From the NCBI RefSeq assembly GCF_008728635.1, contig NZ_CP044285.1:3782001-3846000 (forward strand): DNA of 64,000 nt. The letters run 5' to 3'. The DNA comes from Hymenobacter baengnokdamensis (GTDB lineage Bacteria; Bacteroidota; Bacteroidia; Cytophagales; Hymenobacteraceae). The translations under genes were made by a program, and so were the position numbers. Below, in pieces: positions 25,109-32,434 of the stretch; positions within the stretch are counted from its first letter, which is position 1; the number at the start of each line of letters is the position of its first letter. The notes below the pieces were generated by a model. It ran no database searches. It was given only the letters and a program-made list of their open reading frames with translations, and was not told where the DNA came from.

Positions 25109-28100
25109 ATGCGCTTACTTTTCCTTAGCTGGCTGGCCGCCTTAGGGCTAACAATTTCCGCTGCTTCTGCTCAGACTATAGCCCCGGCCCACACGGTTTT
25201 TCTGCTGGGCAATACCGCACAAGGCCCTTTGCCGGCTGCCCGCCTCCAACAGTTGCGCCAGGTGCTGGCCCAGCAAAAAACACCGTTTACGGTAGTACAC
25301 CTGGGCGATATAGTGGGCAATGAGGGCCTGGCCTCTAAAAAGGATACTACGCTTTCGCAGCAGGAAATGGCCCGCGCCGATGCCTTTATCAACCTGGTGA
25401 AGGGCTTACCGCTGGGTAAAATCTACTTCGTGCCCGGCGACAAGGACTGGGCCAACTCGGGCCGCACGGGCCTGAAAGCCGTGCGCCGGCTCGAAAAATA
25501 TATTGAAAAGCAGCTGCCCGGCCAAAATGCTTTTGTGCCCACCAACGGCTGCCCCGGCCCCGAGGTAGTAGACATCGCGCCGCTGGTGCGCCTTGTGGCT
25601 CTCAACACGCCGTGGTTTACGCATCCCTACGACCGCCCCGAAGCGCCCGATACCGACTGTAAAACCCTGACCAAGGAGGAGTTTCGCGAGCAGGTACAGG
25701 ATATTATTGACGATACCAAAGGTAAAAACCTGCTGCTGGTGGGCCACCACCCCGTCGTCAGCAATGGCGTGTATGGCGGCCACGAGCCCCTGAGCCGCCA
25801 CCTGGCTCCGCCCGTGCTGGGTACCGTGTACGCCGCCTACCGCCAGAACGTGGGCACCCCCCGCGACCTTGCCAACCCGCGCTACCAGGAGCTGCGCAAA
25901 GAGCTGCTCAGCAATGCCTTGCGCACCAACCCCGGCGTAGTATATGCGGCAGCCCACGACTACTCGCTCCAGCTGACGCCCTTTCAGGGCAGCTACCACC
26001 TTGTGGCCGGCAGCTTTGTCAGGAGCCAGCACGTAGGAAGCAATAAACAATCATTATATAACAAAAACGCGCAAGGGTACGCGGTCCTCGACTACTACGC
26101 CGACGGCACGGTGAAAAGCCGTTTCTACACCTTTGGCAGCGCAGCGGAGCCGGCACAAGCAGCCTTTGCTACCACGCTGTTTCGCTCGCCCTGCGCCGAT
26201 GATACCGGCGACCAGGCCCCCGTCAACTCCTTTATTACCGAGTGCCCCGGCATAGCCAAAACGCCCGCCGAGCGCAAGCCGGCAGCGCCGTTTGAGGCCG
26301 TTACGACCGTAGTGCCGGGGCCCGAATACCAGGCTGGCAAACTCAAGCGCTTTTTTATCGGGCCGCTGTATCGTACGTCGTGGCTCCAGCCAGTCAGGGT
26401 GCCGACGCTGAGTCTCACAACTGAGAAGGGCGGTCTGCGGCCCTTCGGCCGGGGCGGCGGCCGCCAGACGACCTCGCTCAAGCTCATCGCGGCCGATTCG
26501 GCGGAGTATGTTTTTCGCTCGGTAGATAAAGACGTCACGGGCATTTTGCCGCCCGAGCTGCAGCGCTCTTTTGTGTCAGACATTCTCAAGGATATTACGG
26601 CCACGGCCAACCCGTATTCCAACCTGCCTATCAGCGCGCTGCTCGACCACACCGATATTCTGCACGCCCGGCCGCGCCTGTTTCGGCTGCCCGACAACAA
26701 CGAGCTCGGCCCCTACCGCCAGGAGTACGCCGGCCTGCTCGGCACCCTCGAAGACCGGCCGGTAGACCCAAAGCCTAATCTGCCGGGCTTCGGCAAAGCT
26801 GATGAGGTGACGCGCAGCTACAGCTTTTTTCGCAAGCTCTATAAAGACCACGACAACCGCGTGGACGCGCGGGCGCTGGCCCGCGCCCGCGTCTTTGATA
26901 TGCTGGTAGCCGACTTTGGCAAGCACGAAGACAACTGGAAATGGGCCGGCTACGACCAGGGAAAAGGCCAGGGCACCCTGTACCGGCCCATCCCGCGCGA
27001 CCGCGACCAGGCGTTTACGAAATGGGACGGCCTGCTTACCTACCTGGCCAACCGCGAGTGGGCCGTGCCCAGCATCGAAGATTTTGGGGACCACTTTGGC
27101 GATATGAAAAGCCTGAACTGGCCCGCCCGCCACCTCGACCGCTTTCTGCTGCAGAGTCTCACGCGGCAGGATTGGCAAGCCGCCGCCCAGTATATCCAAG
27201 CCCAGCTTACGCCGGCCGTCATCGACGAGGCTACGGCCACGCTGCCGGCTGAGATTCAGCCGATTTCGGGCCAGGAGATAAACCGCAAGCTCAAGCAGCG
27301 CATCCGGGAATTGCCAAAAGCGGTAGACCGCTACTACCTGCTGCTGGCCAGCCGGGTCGAGGTAGTAGGCTCCAATAAGGCCGAGGTTTTCAGGGTTGAG
27401 CGCCTGAGCGATGGCAGCGTACGGGTGCAGGAATTTGCCCGCAAAGGCGCTACCGATACGCCCAGCGGCCCAGCCTTGTTTGACCGCACCTTTGAGCCGC
27501 GCGAAACCAAAGAAATCGCGCTGTATGGCCTCGATGGCCAGGATATCTTCCAGCTAACCGGCCAGGGCGGGCGGCACAGCATCGTGGTGCGCGTAATTGG
27601 CGGCGCGGGCAAGGATAAGATTGTCGATGATTCGCGGGCAGCCGGCCTGCGCACCCTCACCAAGGTGTACGACACGCCCGATACCGAGCTGGCTGCCGGC
27701 CCCGAAACCGACGACCGCCGCTCGGCCCGCCCCGACGTAAACCAGTATAACCGCGAAGCATTTGAGTTTAATAGCTATGCGCCACGCGCCGGGCTGTTTT
27801 ATAACCGCAACGATGGCTTTGGCCTGAGCCTCGGCGTGGGCTTTGTGCGCCAGGGATTTCGCAAGCCCGATTATAAGACCCGCTACGATTTCGACTTGCA
27901 AGCCTCCACCGGCGGGCAGTTTCAGCTTACGGGCAGCACCCGCCACCGCTACGCCATTGGCAAGGTCGACATCGGAGCCCAGGGCAGCTACGGCAATTAT
28001 TTTCCGTTCTATAATTTTTTCGGCATCGGCAATAATAGCCAAAAAAGTCAGGACCTATACAATGCCAACTACTACCGCGCCCGCTACAAAGGCTTTATCC

Positions 28101-28846
28101 TCAACGCCTTTGCTGAGCGCGTGTTCTTGCAGCGCAGCGTGTTCCGCATCGGGCCAAGCTACGAGTATTATACGGCCGACTATGCTGCCAGCAGCCAGCT
28201 GGCCCAGGACCTGCGGCAGCTACAGCCCGGCACCGACAACCCGCGCCCCAATGCCGACTTCCAGCGCCTTGTGGGGCTGAACGCGCTTTTCGACCTCGAC
28301 CTGCGCAACCGCAAGACCTTTGCCCAGCGCGGGGTGCGCCTGCTCGTGCGCCACGATTCGTACCAGCAGCTCAGTGGTGCCAGGCAAAACTTCGGCCTCA
28401 CCCAGGGATTTGCCGAATATTATGGTACGGCACGGCTGGGCGTCCCGGTTACCCTGGCCCTAAAGGGCGGCGGGGCCAAAAACTATGGGCCCGATTCGGC
28501 TATTCCGTTTTATAAGCTAACCAGCCTGGGCCTGGCCGAAAACCTGCGCGGCTACTACCGCAACCGCTTCACCGGCGATGCCAGCCTCTACTACAACACA
28601 GAGCTGCGCCTGGCGCTGGGCCAAAGCAAAAATCACTTTCTGCCTTTTTATTACGGCGTGTTTGGCTTCTACGACCAGGGCCGCGTGTATTATCAGGGCA
28701 GCTCGCCGGGCGGCTGGCACGCGGGCTACGGCGGCGGCGTCTACCTCTCACCGGTAGTCGAAACGCTGGCGCTTTCCATCTCCTATCAGGTATCGGACGA
28801 AAACAGCCTTGTGCAGTTTGGGCTGGGCTTTCGCCTCGATAAATAG
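25109..28846 (+). CDS. Metallophosphoesterase fused to outer-membrane beta-barrel
   Basis: 1245 residues with a Sec signal peptide (cleavage likely after ISAASA, about residue 21). Residues about 25-330 form a calcineurin-like phosphoesterase: VVHLGDIVGNEG, FVPGDKDWANSG, LLVGHHPVVSNG and VVYAAAHDYS supply the usual metal ligands, although the NH(E/D) motif is changed to GDKDW. The middle part (about 430-800) has no recognised fold. The last about 370 residues (from FNSYAPRAGLFYNRNDGFGL) are BamA/surface-antigen-like beta strands ending in a C-terminal strand with terminal FGLGFRLDK. The architecture implies a surface or periplasmic phosphoesterase held in the outer membrane. Another barrel protein follows at 28956. 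Confidence 0.87.
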   Translation: MRLLFLSWLAALGLTISAASAQTIAPAHTVFLLGNTAQGPLPAARLQQLRQVLAQQKTPFTVVHLGDIVGNEGLASKKDTTLSQQEMARADAFINLVKGLPLGKIYFVPGDKDWANSGRTGLKAVRRLEKYIEKQLPGQNAFVPTNGCPGPEVVDIAPLVRLVALNTPWFTHPYDRPEAPDTDCKTLTKEEFREQVQDIIDDTKGKNLLLVGHHPVVSNGVYGGHEPLSRHLAPPVLGTVYAAYRQNVGTPRDLANPRYQELRKELLSNALRTNPGVVYAAAHDYSLQLTPFQGSYHLVAGSFVRSQHVGSNKQSLYNKNAQGYAVLDYYADGTVKSRFYTFGSAAEPAQAAFATTLFRSPCADDTGDQAPVNSFITECPGIAKTPAERKPAAPFEAVTTVVPGPEYQAGKLKRFFIGPLYRTSWLQPVRVPTLSLTTEKGGLRPFGRGGGRQTTSLKLIAADSAEYVFRSVDKDVTGILPPELQRSFVSDILKDITATANPYSNLPISALLDHTDILHARPRLFRLPDNNELGPYRQEYAGLLGTLEDRPVDPKPNLPGFGKADEVTRSYSFFRKLYKDHDNRVDARALARARVFDMLVADFGKHEDNWKWAGYDQGKGQGTLYRPIPRDRDQAFTKWDGLLTYLANREWAVPSIEDFGDHFGDMKSLNWPARHLDRFLLQSLTRQDWQAAAQYIQAQLTPAVIDEATATLPAEIQPISGQEINRKLKQRIRELPKAVDRYYLLLASRVEVVGSNKAEVFRVERLSDGSVRVQEFARKGATDTPSGPALFDRTFEPRETKEIALYGLDGQDIFQLTGQGGRHSIVVRVIGGAGKDKIVDDSRAAGLRTLTKVYDTPDTELAAGPETDDRRSARPDVNQYNREAFEFNSYAPRAGLFYNRNDGFGLSLGVGFVRQGFRKPDYKTRYDFDLQASTGGQFQLTGSTRHRYAIGKVDIGAQGSYGNYFPFYNFFGIGNNSQKSQDLYNANYYRARYKGFILNAFAERVFLQRSVFRIGPSYEYYTADYAASSQLAQDLRQLQPGTDNPRPNADFQRLVGLNALFDLDLRNRKTFAQRGVRLLVRHDSYQQLSGARQNFGLTQGFAEYYGTARLGVPVTLALKGGGAKNYGPDSAIPFYKLTSLGLAENLRGYYRNRFTGDASLYYNTELRLALGQSKNHFLPFYYGVFGFYDQGRVYYQGSSPGGWHAGYGGGVYLSPVVETLALSISYQVSDENSLVQFGLGFRLDK

Positions 28847-28942
28847 TTTGAAACAAGTCGTGCCAGCGAATTTCTTTACTGCTCGATGGTGTTAGGCCGT
28901 TGATAGACTTCAGGCGGCAGTTTGGCGTTGAAACCTTTGACC

Positions 28943-28950
28943 TACTTTTG
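28943..28950 (+). promoter_or_regulatory. -7 box immediately before the barrel protein start
   Basis: TACTTTTG, with a possible -33 TTG at 28922-28924 (18-base spacing). Only five bases separate the box from the ATG at 28956, so the mRNA would start at or within a few bases of the start codon. Confidence 0.6.
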
Positions 28951-28955
28951 AGTCT

Positions 28956-30287
28956 ATGGCCTGGGTTAGGCAACCAAGTTTTTTTCGGTTGAGCTTCCCT
29001 GGCAGCTGCTTGCGTACTACCCCTTTGTCTGGTTTCTCCTCATCCTGGCTATGGAGCCGGCTCGCCGCCGGCGGCTGGTGGCTCGGCCTATGCCTGGCTG
29101 CTGCCCTGGCCCACGCCCAAACCACAACCCCGCCCAGCCTGCACCCGGCCAGCGCACCGGCCCCGCTCGACGTGGCCGATATAGGTCATAAACTATATTC
29201 TCGCATTCCGGCCCACGATTCGCTGGGCTTGCAGCGGGGCCGCCATATGCTGCTGCTGGTGCCGGTGGTAGGCTACTCGCAGCAAACCGGCGGGGTGGCC
29301 GAGCTGGCCGTTAACCTGGCTTACCAGCGGCCCCAGGCCAACGTCTCAACCGTAGTGGGCGCGGCTGAATATACCCTCAACGACCAGCTTATCTTCACGC
29401 TCACCTCTTCGTTGTGGGCCCCCAACAACGCGTGGAACTTCGTGGGCGACTGGCGGGTAATGCACTACCCACAAAGCACTTACGGCCTGGGCATGTTCAC
29501 TTCCACCACCGGGGGCGTGGTGTCGATGGACTATGAGTACCTGCGGTTTTACCAAACTGCCTTCCGGCGCATCGTGCCCAACTGGTACATCGGCCTGGGC
29601 TATCAGCTCGACGACCACTGGAGCATCGTGAGCCGCAATACCCGGCGCGAGGTCACTACCATTTCTCGGTACAGCTACGGCGTATCGGGGCGCTCTATCT
29701 CCTCCGGCCCGGTTATTAGCGTGCTGCACGACGGCCGGGCCAATGCCATCAATCCGCAGAGCGGCTACTACCTCAATGCGCAGTTTCGGCCCAACTTTAA
29801 GGCCCTGGGCAGCGATACCAACTACCAGTCGGTCCTGCTCGATGCGCGCCTCTACCTGCATCCTTCCCCCAGCTCACCCAATATCCTGGCGCTGTGGTCG
29901 TACAGCGCCTTTACGCTCACCGGCAACCCGCCCTTTCTCGACCTTCCCGCTACCGGCTGGGATACGTACAGCAACCTGGGCCGCGGCTTTATCCAGGGCC
30001 GCTTTCGGGGCAAAAATCTGCTGTATAGCGAAGCTGAGTACCGCTTCGGTATCACCCACAACAGCCTGCTGGGCGGGGTGGTCTTCGCCAATGCCCAGAG
30101 TGTGACGGAGCTAAGCGTGGTGAGAGGCCAGGTGCAGGATGGCACTTTTGAAAAGGTAGTGCCTGCCGTAGGGGCTGGCCTGCGCCTCAACCTCAACAAA
30201 GCCTCGCGCACCAACCTCGCTATCGATTATGGCTTCGGCTTCGATGGCTCGCACGGTATATCGCTGAACCTGGGAGAAGTATTTTAA
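28956..30287 (+). CDS. Outer-membrane beta-barrel protein, BamA/surface-antigen-like
   Basis: 443 residues. A long N-terminus leads to the signal-like WWLGLCLAAALAHAQ (cleavage about residue 54); true translation could begin at a TTG codon at 28989 or 29010, giving a normal-length signal. The mature part is a series of amphipathic strands: RGRHMLLLVPVVGYSQQTGG, WYIGLGYQLDDHWSIVSRN, SGYYLNAQFRPNFKALGSD and the final LNLNKASRTNLAIDYGFGF, with last residues NLGEVF (aromatic terminal residue as in outer-membrane porins). No POTRA domains are visible, so it is the barrel part only. Function unknown; it may act with the preceding phosphoesterase-barrel fusion. Confidence 0.78.
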   Translation: MAWVRQPSFFRLSFPGSCLRTTPLSGFSSSWLWSRLAAGGWWLGLCLAAALAHAQTTTPPSLHPASAPAPLDVADIGHKLYSRIPAHDSLGLQRGRHMLLLVPVVGYSQQTGGVAELAVNLAYQRPQANVSTVVGAAEYTLNDQLIFTLTSSLWAPNNAWNFVGDWRVMHYPQSTYGLGMFTSTTGGVVSMDYEYLRFYQTAFRRIVPNWYIGLGYQLDDHWSIVSRNTRREVTTISRYSYGVSGRSISSGPVISVLHDGRANAINPQSGYYLNAQFRPNFKALGSDTNYQSVLLDARLYLHPSPSSPNILALWSYSAFTLTGNPPFLDLPATGWDTYSNLGRGFIQGRFRGKNLLYSEAEYRFGITHNSLLGGVVFANAQSVTELSVVRGQVQDGTFEKVVPAVGAGLRLNLNKASRTNLAIDYGFGFDGSHGISLNLGEVF

Positions 30288-30328
30288 TAGGCAACCGGTA
30301 GTATATTTCATATTGCCTGTGGGCTGGT

Positions 30329-30336
30329 TAGCTTTG
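30329..30336 (+). promoter_or_regulatory. Possible -7 box for the RhuM/Fic gene
   Basis: TAGCTTTG, 22 bases before the ATG at 30359. No well-spaced -33 TTG is visible. Confidence 0.4.
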
Positions 30337-30358
30337 CTGCTTCACCACTTGCACCGCC

Positions 30359-31360
30359 ATGCTGCCCACCGCTACGCCGGACGTTCTGCTCTACCAAACG
30401 CCCGATGGGCAAATTCAGCTCGACGTGCAGCTCGACCACGATACCGTGTGGCTGACGCAGGCGCAGATGAGCGAGCTGTTTGACACTACCAAACAGAACG
30501 TTAGCTTACATATTCGCAACCTCTTTCGGGAAGGTGAACTAAGCGAATCGGCATCTGTCAAGGAATCCTTGACAGTTGTTCCGGATGGCCGGGAGTACGT
30601 CATCAAGTACTACAACCTGGACGTTATTATTTCAGTTGGCTACCGGGTCAAGTCTAAGCGTGGCACCAGCTTTCGCCAGTGGGCCACGCAGGTGCTGCGC
30701 CAGTACCTTGTGCAAGGCTACGTGCTGAACGAGAACCGCCTGCGCGAAAGCGCCCGCCAGCTGGCCGACCTGAAGCGGCTGGTGCAGCTGCAAGCCGAAG
30801 TAGCTGCCAACCAGGAGCTAAGCGCCGACCAATCGAATGCGCTGCTGCGCCTGCTCGGCGACTATGCCCGTGCGCTCGACGTGCTCGACCAGTATGACCA
30901 CCAGCGCCTGCTGGTAGCCCGCGATACCGTAGCAGCACCGGGGGCCGGCTTTGAGCTGACGTATGAGGCGGCCATGCAGGCTATTGATACGCTACGCGTG
31001 CAGTTTGGGGGCTCCGAGCTGTTTGGGCGCGAGAAGGACCGGTCGTTTGAAAGCTCGGTGCGCACTATCTACCAGAGCTTTGGTGGGCAGGACCTCTACC
31101 CCAGCGTGGAGGAGAAAGCGGCCAACCTGTTGTATTTCGTAGTGAAAAACCATTCTTTTTCAGATGGTAATAAGCGTATCGCCGCTTTTCTCTTCGTGTA
31201 CTTCCTCGACCGCAACAAGTGCCTATACCGCCCCGACGGGTCGCGGCGGCTAGCCGACAACGCGCTCGTTGCGCTCACGCTGCTCATTGCCGAAAGCCGT
31301 CCCGAAGACAAAGACGTGATGGCTACGCTGGTCGTGAACCTGATTAATGACGAAAACTAG
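30359..31360 (+). CDS. RhuM-family protein with C-terminal Fic/Doc domain
   Basis: 333 residues. The N-terminal about 120 residues match the RhuM (virulence-associated) domain: TVWLTQAQMSELFDTTKQNV, IRNLFREGEL, KYYNLDVIISVGYRVKS and FRQWATQVLRQYLVQGY. The C-terminal about 110 residues are a Fic/Doc fold with the catalytic motif HSFSDGNKRIAAFLF at residues 265-279; the H and the N-K-R end are conserved. N-K-R rather than N-G-R resembles Doc-type kinases more than AMPylating Fic, so the modification is uncertain. No adjacent antitoxin gene and no obvious inhibitory (S/T)xxxE(G/N) helix was seen. Genes of this type occur singly in accessory regions; a protein-modifying or phage-responsive toxin role is inferred. 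Confidence 0.85.
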   Translation: MLPTATPDVLLYQTPDGQIQLDVQLDHDTVWLTQAQMSELFDTTKQNVSLHIRNLFREGELSESASVKESLTVVPDGREYVIKYYNLDVIISVGYRVKSKRGTSFRQWATQVLRQYLVQGYVLNENRLRESARQLADLKRLVQLQAEVAANQELSADQSNALLRLLGDYARALDVLDQYDHQRLLVARDTVAAPGAGFELTYEAAMQAIDTLRVQFGGSELFGREKDRSFESSVRTIYQSFGGQDLYPSVEEKAANLLYFVVKNHSFSDGNKRIAAFLFVYFLDRNKCLYRPDGSRRLADNALVALTLLIAESRPEDKDVMATLVVNLINDEN

Positions 31361-31383
31361 CGCCCCGGCGCAAACCGGCCGCC

Positions 31384-31391
31384 TACCTTTG
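31384..31391 (+). promoter_or_regulatory. -7 box directly before the Ppx/GppA gene
   Basis: TACCTTTG with only four bases between the box and the ATG at 31396, implying a leaderless transcript. Confidence 0.55.
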
Positions 31392-31395
31392 CACG

Positions 31396-32373
31396 ATGGA
31401 GTATCAGCTAACCAAGCTCGCCGCCATCGATATTGGCTCCAACGCCGTACGCTGCCAGATTTCGGCAGTCTTGTTTTTTGAGGGTCGCTACCGCCTCAAG
31501 CGCGTCGAGTACGTGCGCTACCCGCTGCGGCTGGGCGAAGACGTATTTGCCACCGGCGAGATTCCGCCGGCCAAGGCCGATAAGTTCGTCAAGTTTCTGC
31601 ACGCCCTTAAGTTGCTGATGGAGGTGCACGAGGTGCCGCACCACCTCATTTGCGCTACCTCGGCCATGCGGACAGCCCGCAACGGCGCGGCCGTGGCCGC
31701 GCGCGTAAAGCACGAGCTAGGGCTTGACATCCAGGTAATTGATGGTCAGGCCGAAGCGGCCTACATCAACCGCGTAATCGAGCACCTGCTCGAAGACAAC
31801 CGCCACTACCTGCACATCGACGTGGGCGGCGGCAGCACCGAGTTCAACATTTACCACGCCCGCCGCAAGGTGGCCGCGCAGTCGTTCGAGATTGGCTCCA
31901 TCCGCCGGATGCAGCAGGAAGAAAGCGGCCGCTCGGTAGACGAGATGAATGGCCTGTGGCAGCGCATGGAAGTCTGGGTGCGCGAAAATGCCCGCCGCTA
32001 CCACGTCACGCGGGCCATCGGCACGGGCGGCAACATCAACAAGCTTTACAGCATGTCGCCGGCTTCGCCCAACCGGCCCATCACGCGCCGCAGCGTGCAG
32101 GCGCTGCTCGACCGCTTAGGCGGCCTGAGCATGAACGAGCGCGTAAACGTGGCCATGCTCAACCCCGACCGCGCCGACGTGATTGTGCCCGCCGGCCACA
32201 TCTACCTCTCGGCCATGGAGTGGGCCGGCGTGAGCAGCATGCTAGTGCCCGACATTGGCCTGAAAGATGGCATGATGCAGGCCCTGTTTGAGCAGTATTT
32301 TGACGAAATCAGCCCCAGCGCGCACCCCAGCAGCCTGCCCGTAGCCGACGTGGAAAATAGTCCTATCCAGTAA
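31396..32373 (+). CDS. Ppx/GppA-type phosphatase (exopolyphosphatase-like)
   Basis: 325 residues, an ASKHA-fold phosphatase cleaving polyphosphate and/or pppGpp. Motifs: LAAIDIGSNAVRCQIS (phosphate-1 loop), ICATSAMRTARNGAA, the core HIDVGGGSTEFNIYH and RAIGTGGNINKLYSMS. Only the two Ppx/GppA domains are present and no C-terminal HD part, as in short Bacteroidota versions. It is convergent with the polyphosphate kinase gene, an association that fits polyphosphate turnover; a hairpin between them ends both transcripts. Confidence 0.92.
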   Translation: MEYQLTKLAAIDIGSNAVRCQISAVLFFEGRYRLKRVEYVRYPLRLGEDVFATGEIPPAKADKFVKFLHALKLLMEVHEVPHHLICATSAMRTARNGAAVAARVKHELGLDIQVIDGQAEAAYINRVIEHLLEDNRHYLHIDVGGGSTEFNIYHARRKVAAQSFEIGSIRRMQQEESGRSVDEMNGLWQRMEVWVRENARRYHVTRAIGTGGNINKLYSMSPASPNRPITRRSVQALLDRLGGLSMNERVNVAMLNPDRADVIVPAGHIYLSAMEWAGVSSMLVPDIGLKDGMMQALFEQYFDEISPSAHPSSLPVADVENSPIQ

Positions 32374-32392
32374 GCCTGAGTGGCCTTTATAG

Positions 32393-32420
32393 AGCAGGGG
32401 CGGCCCTCCCCGCCCCTGCT
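32393..32420. terminator. Bidirectional hairpin terminator between ppx and ppk1
   Basis: Perfect 11-bp stem AGCAGGGGCGG / CCGCCCCTGCT with loop CCCTCC, between the two convergent stop codons. T runs are short, so termination efficiency is uncertain. Confidence 0.6.
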
Positions 32421-32434
32421 TTGCGCGGACTATC

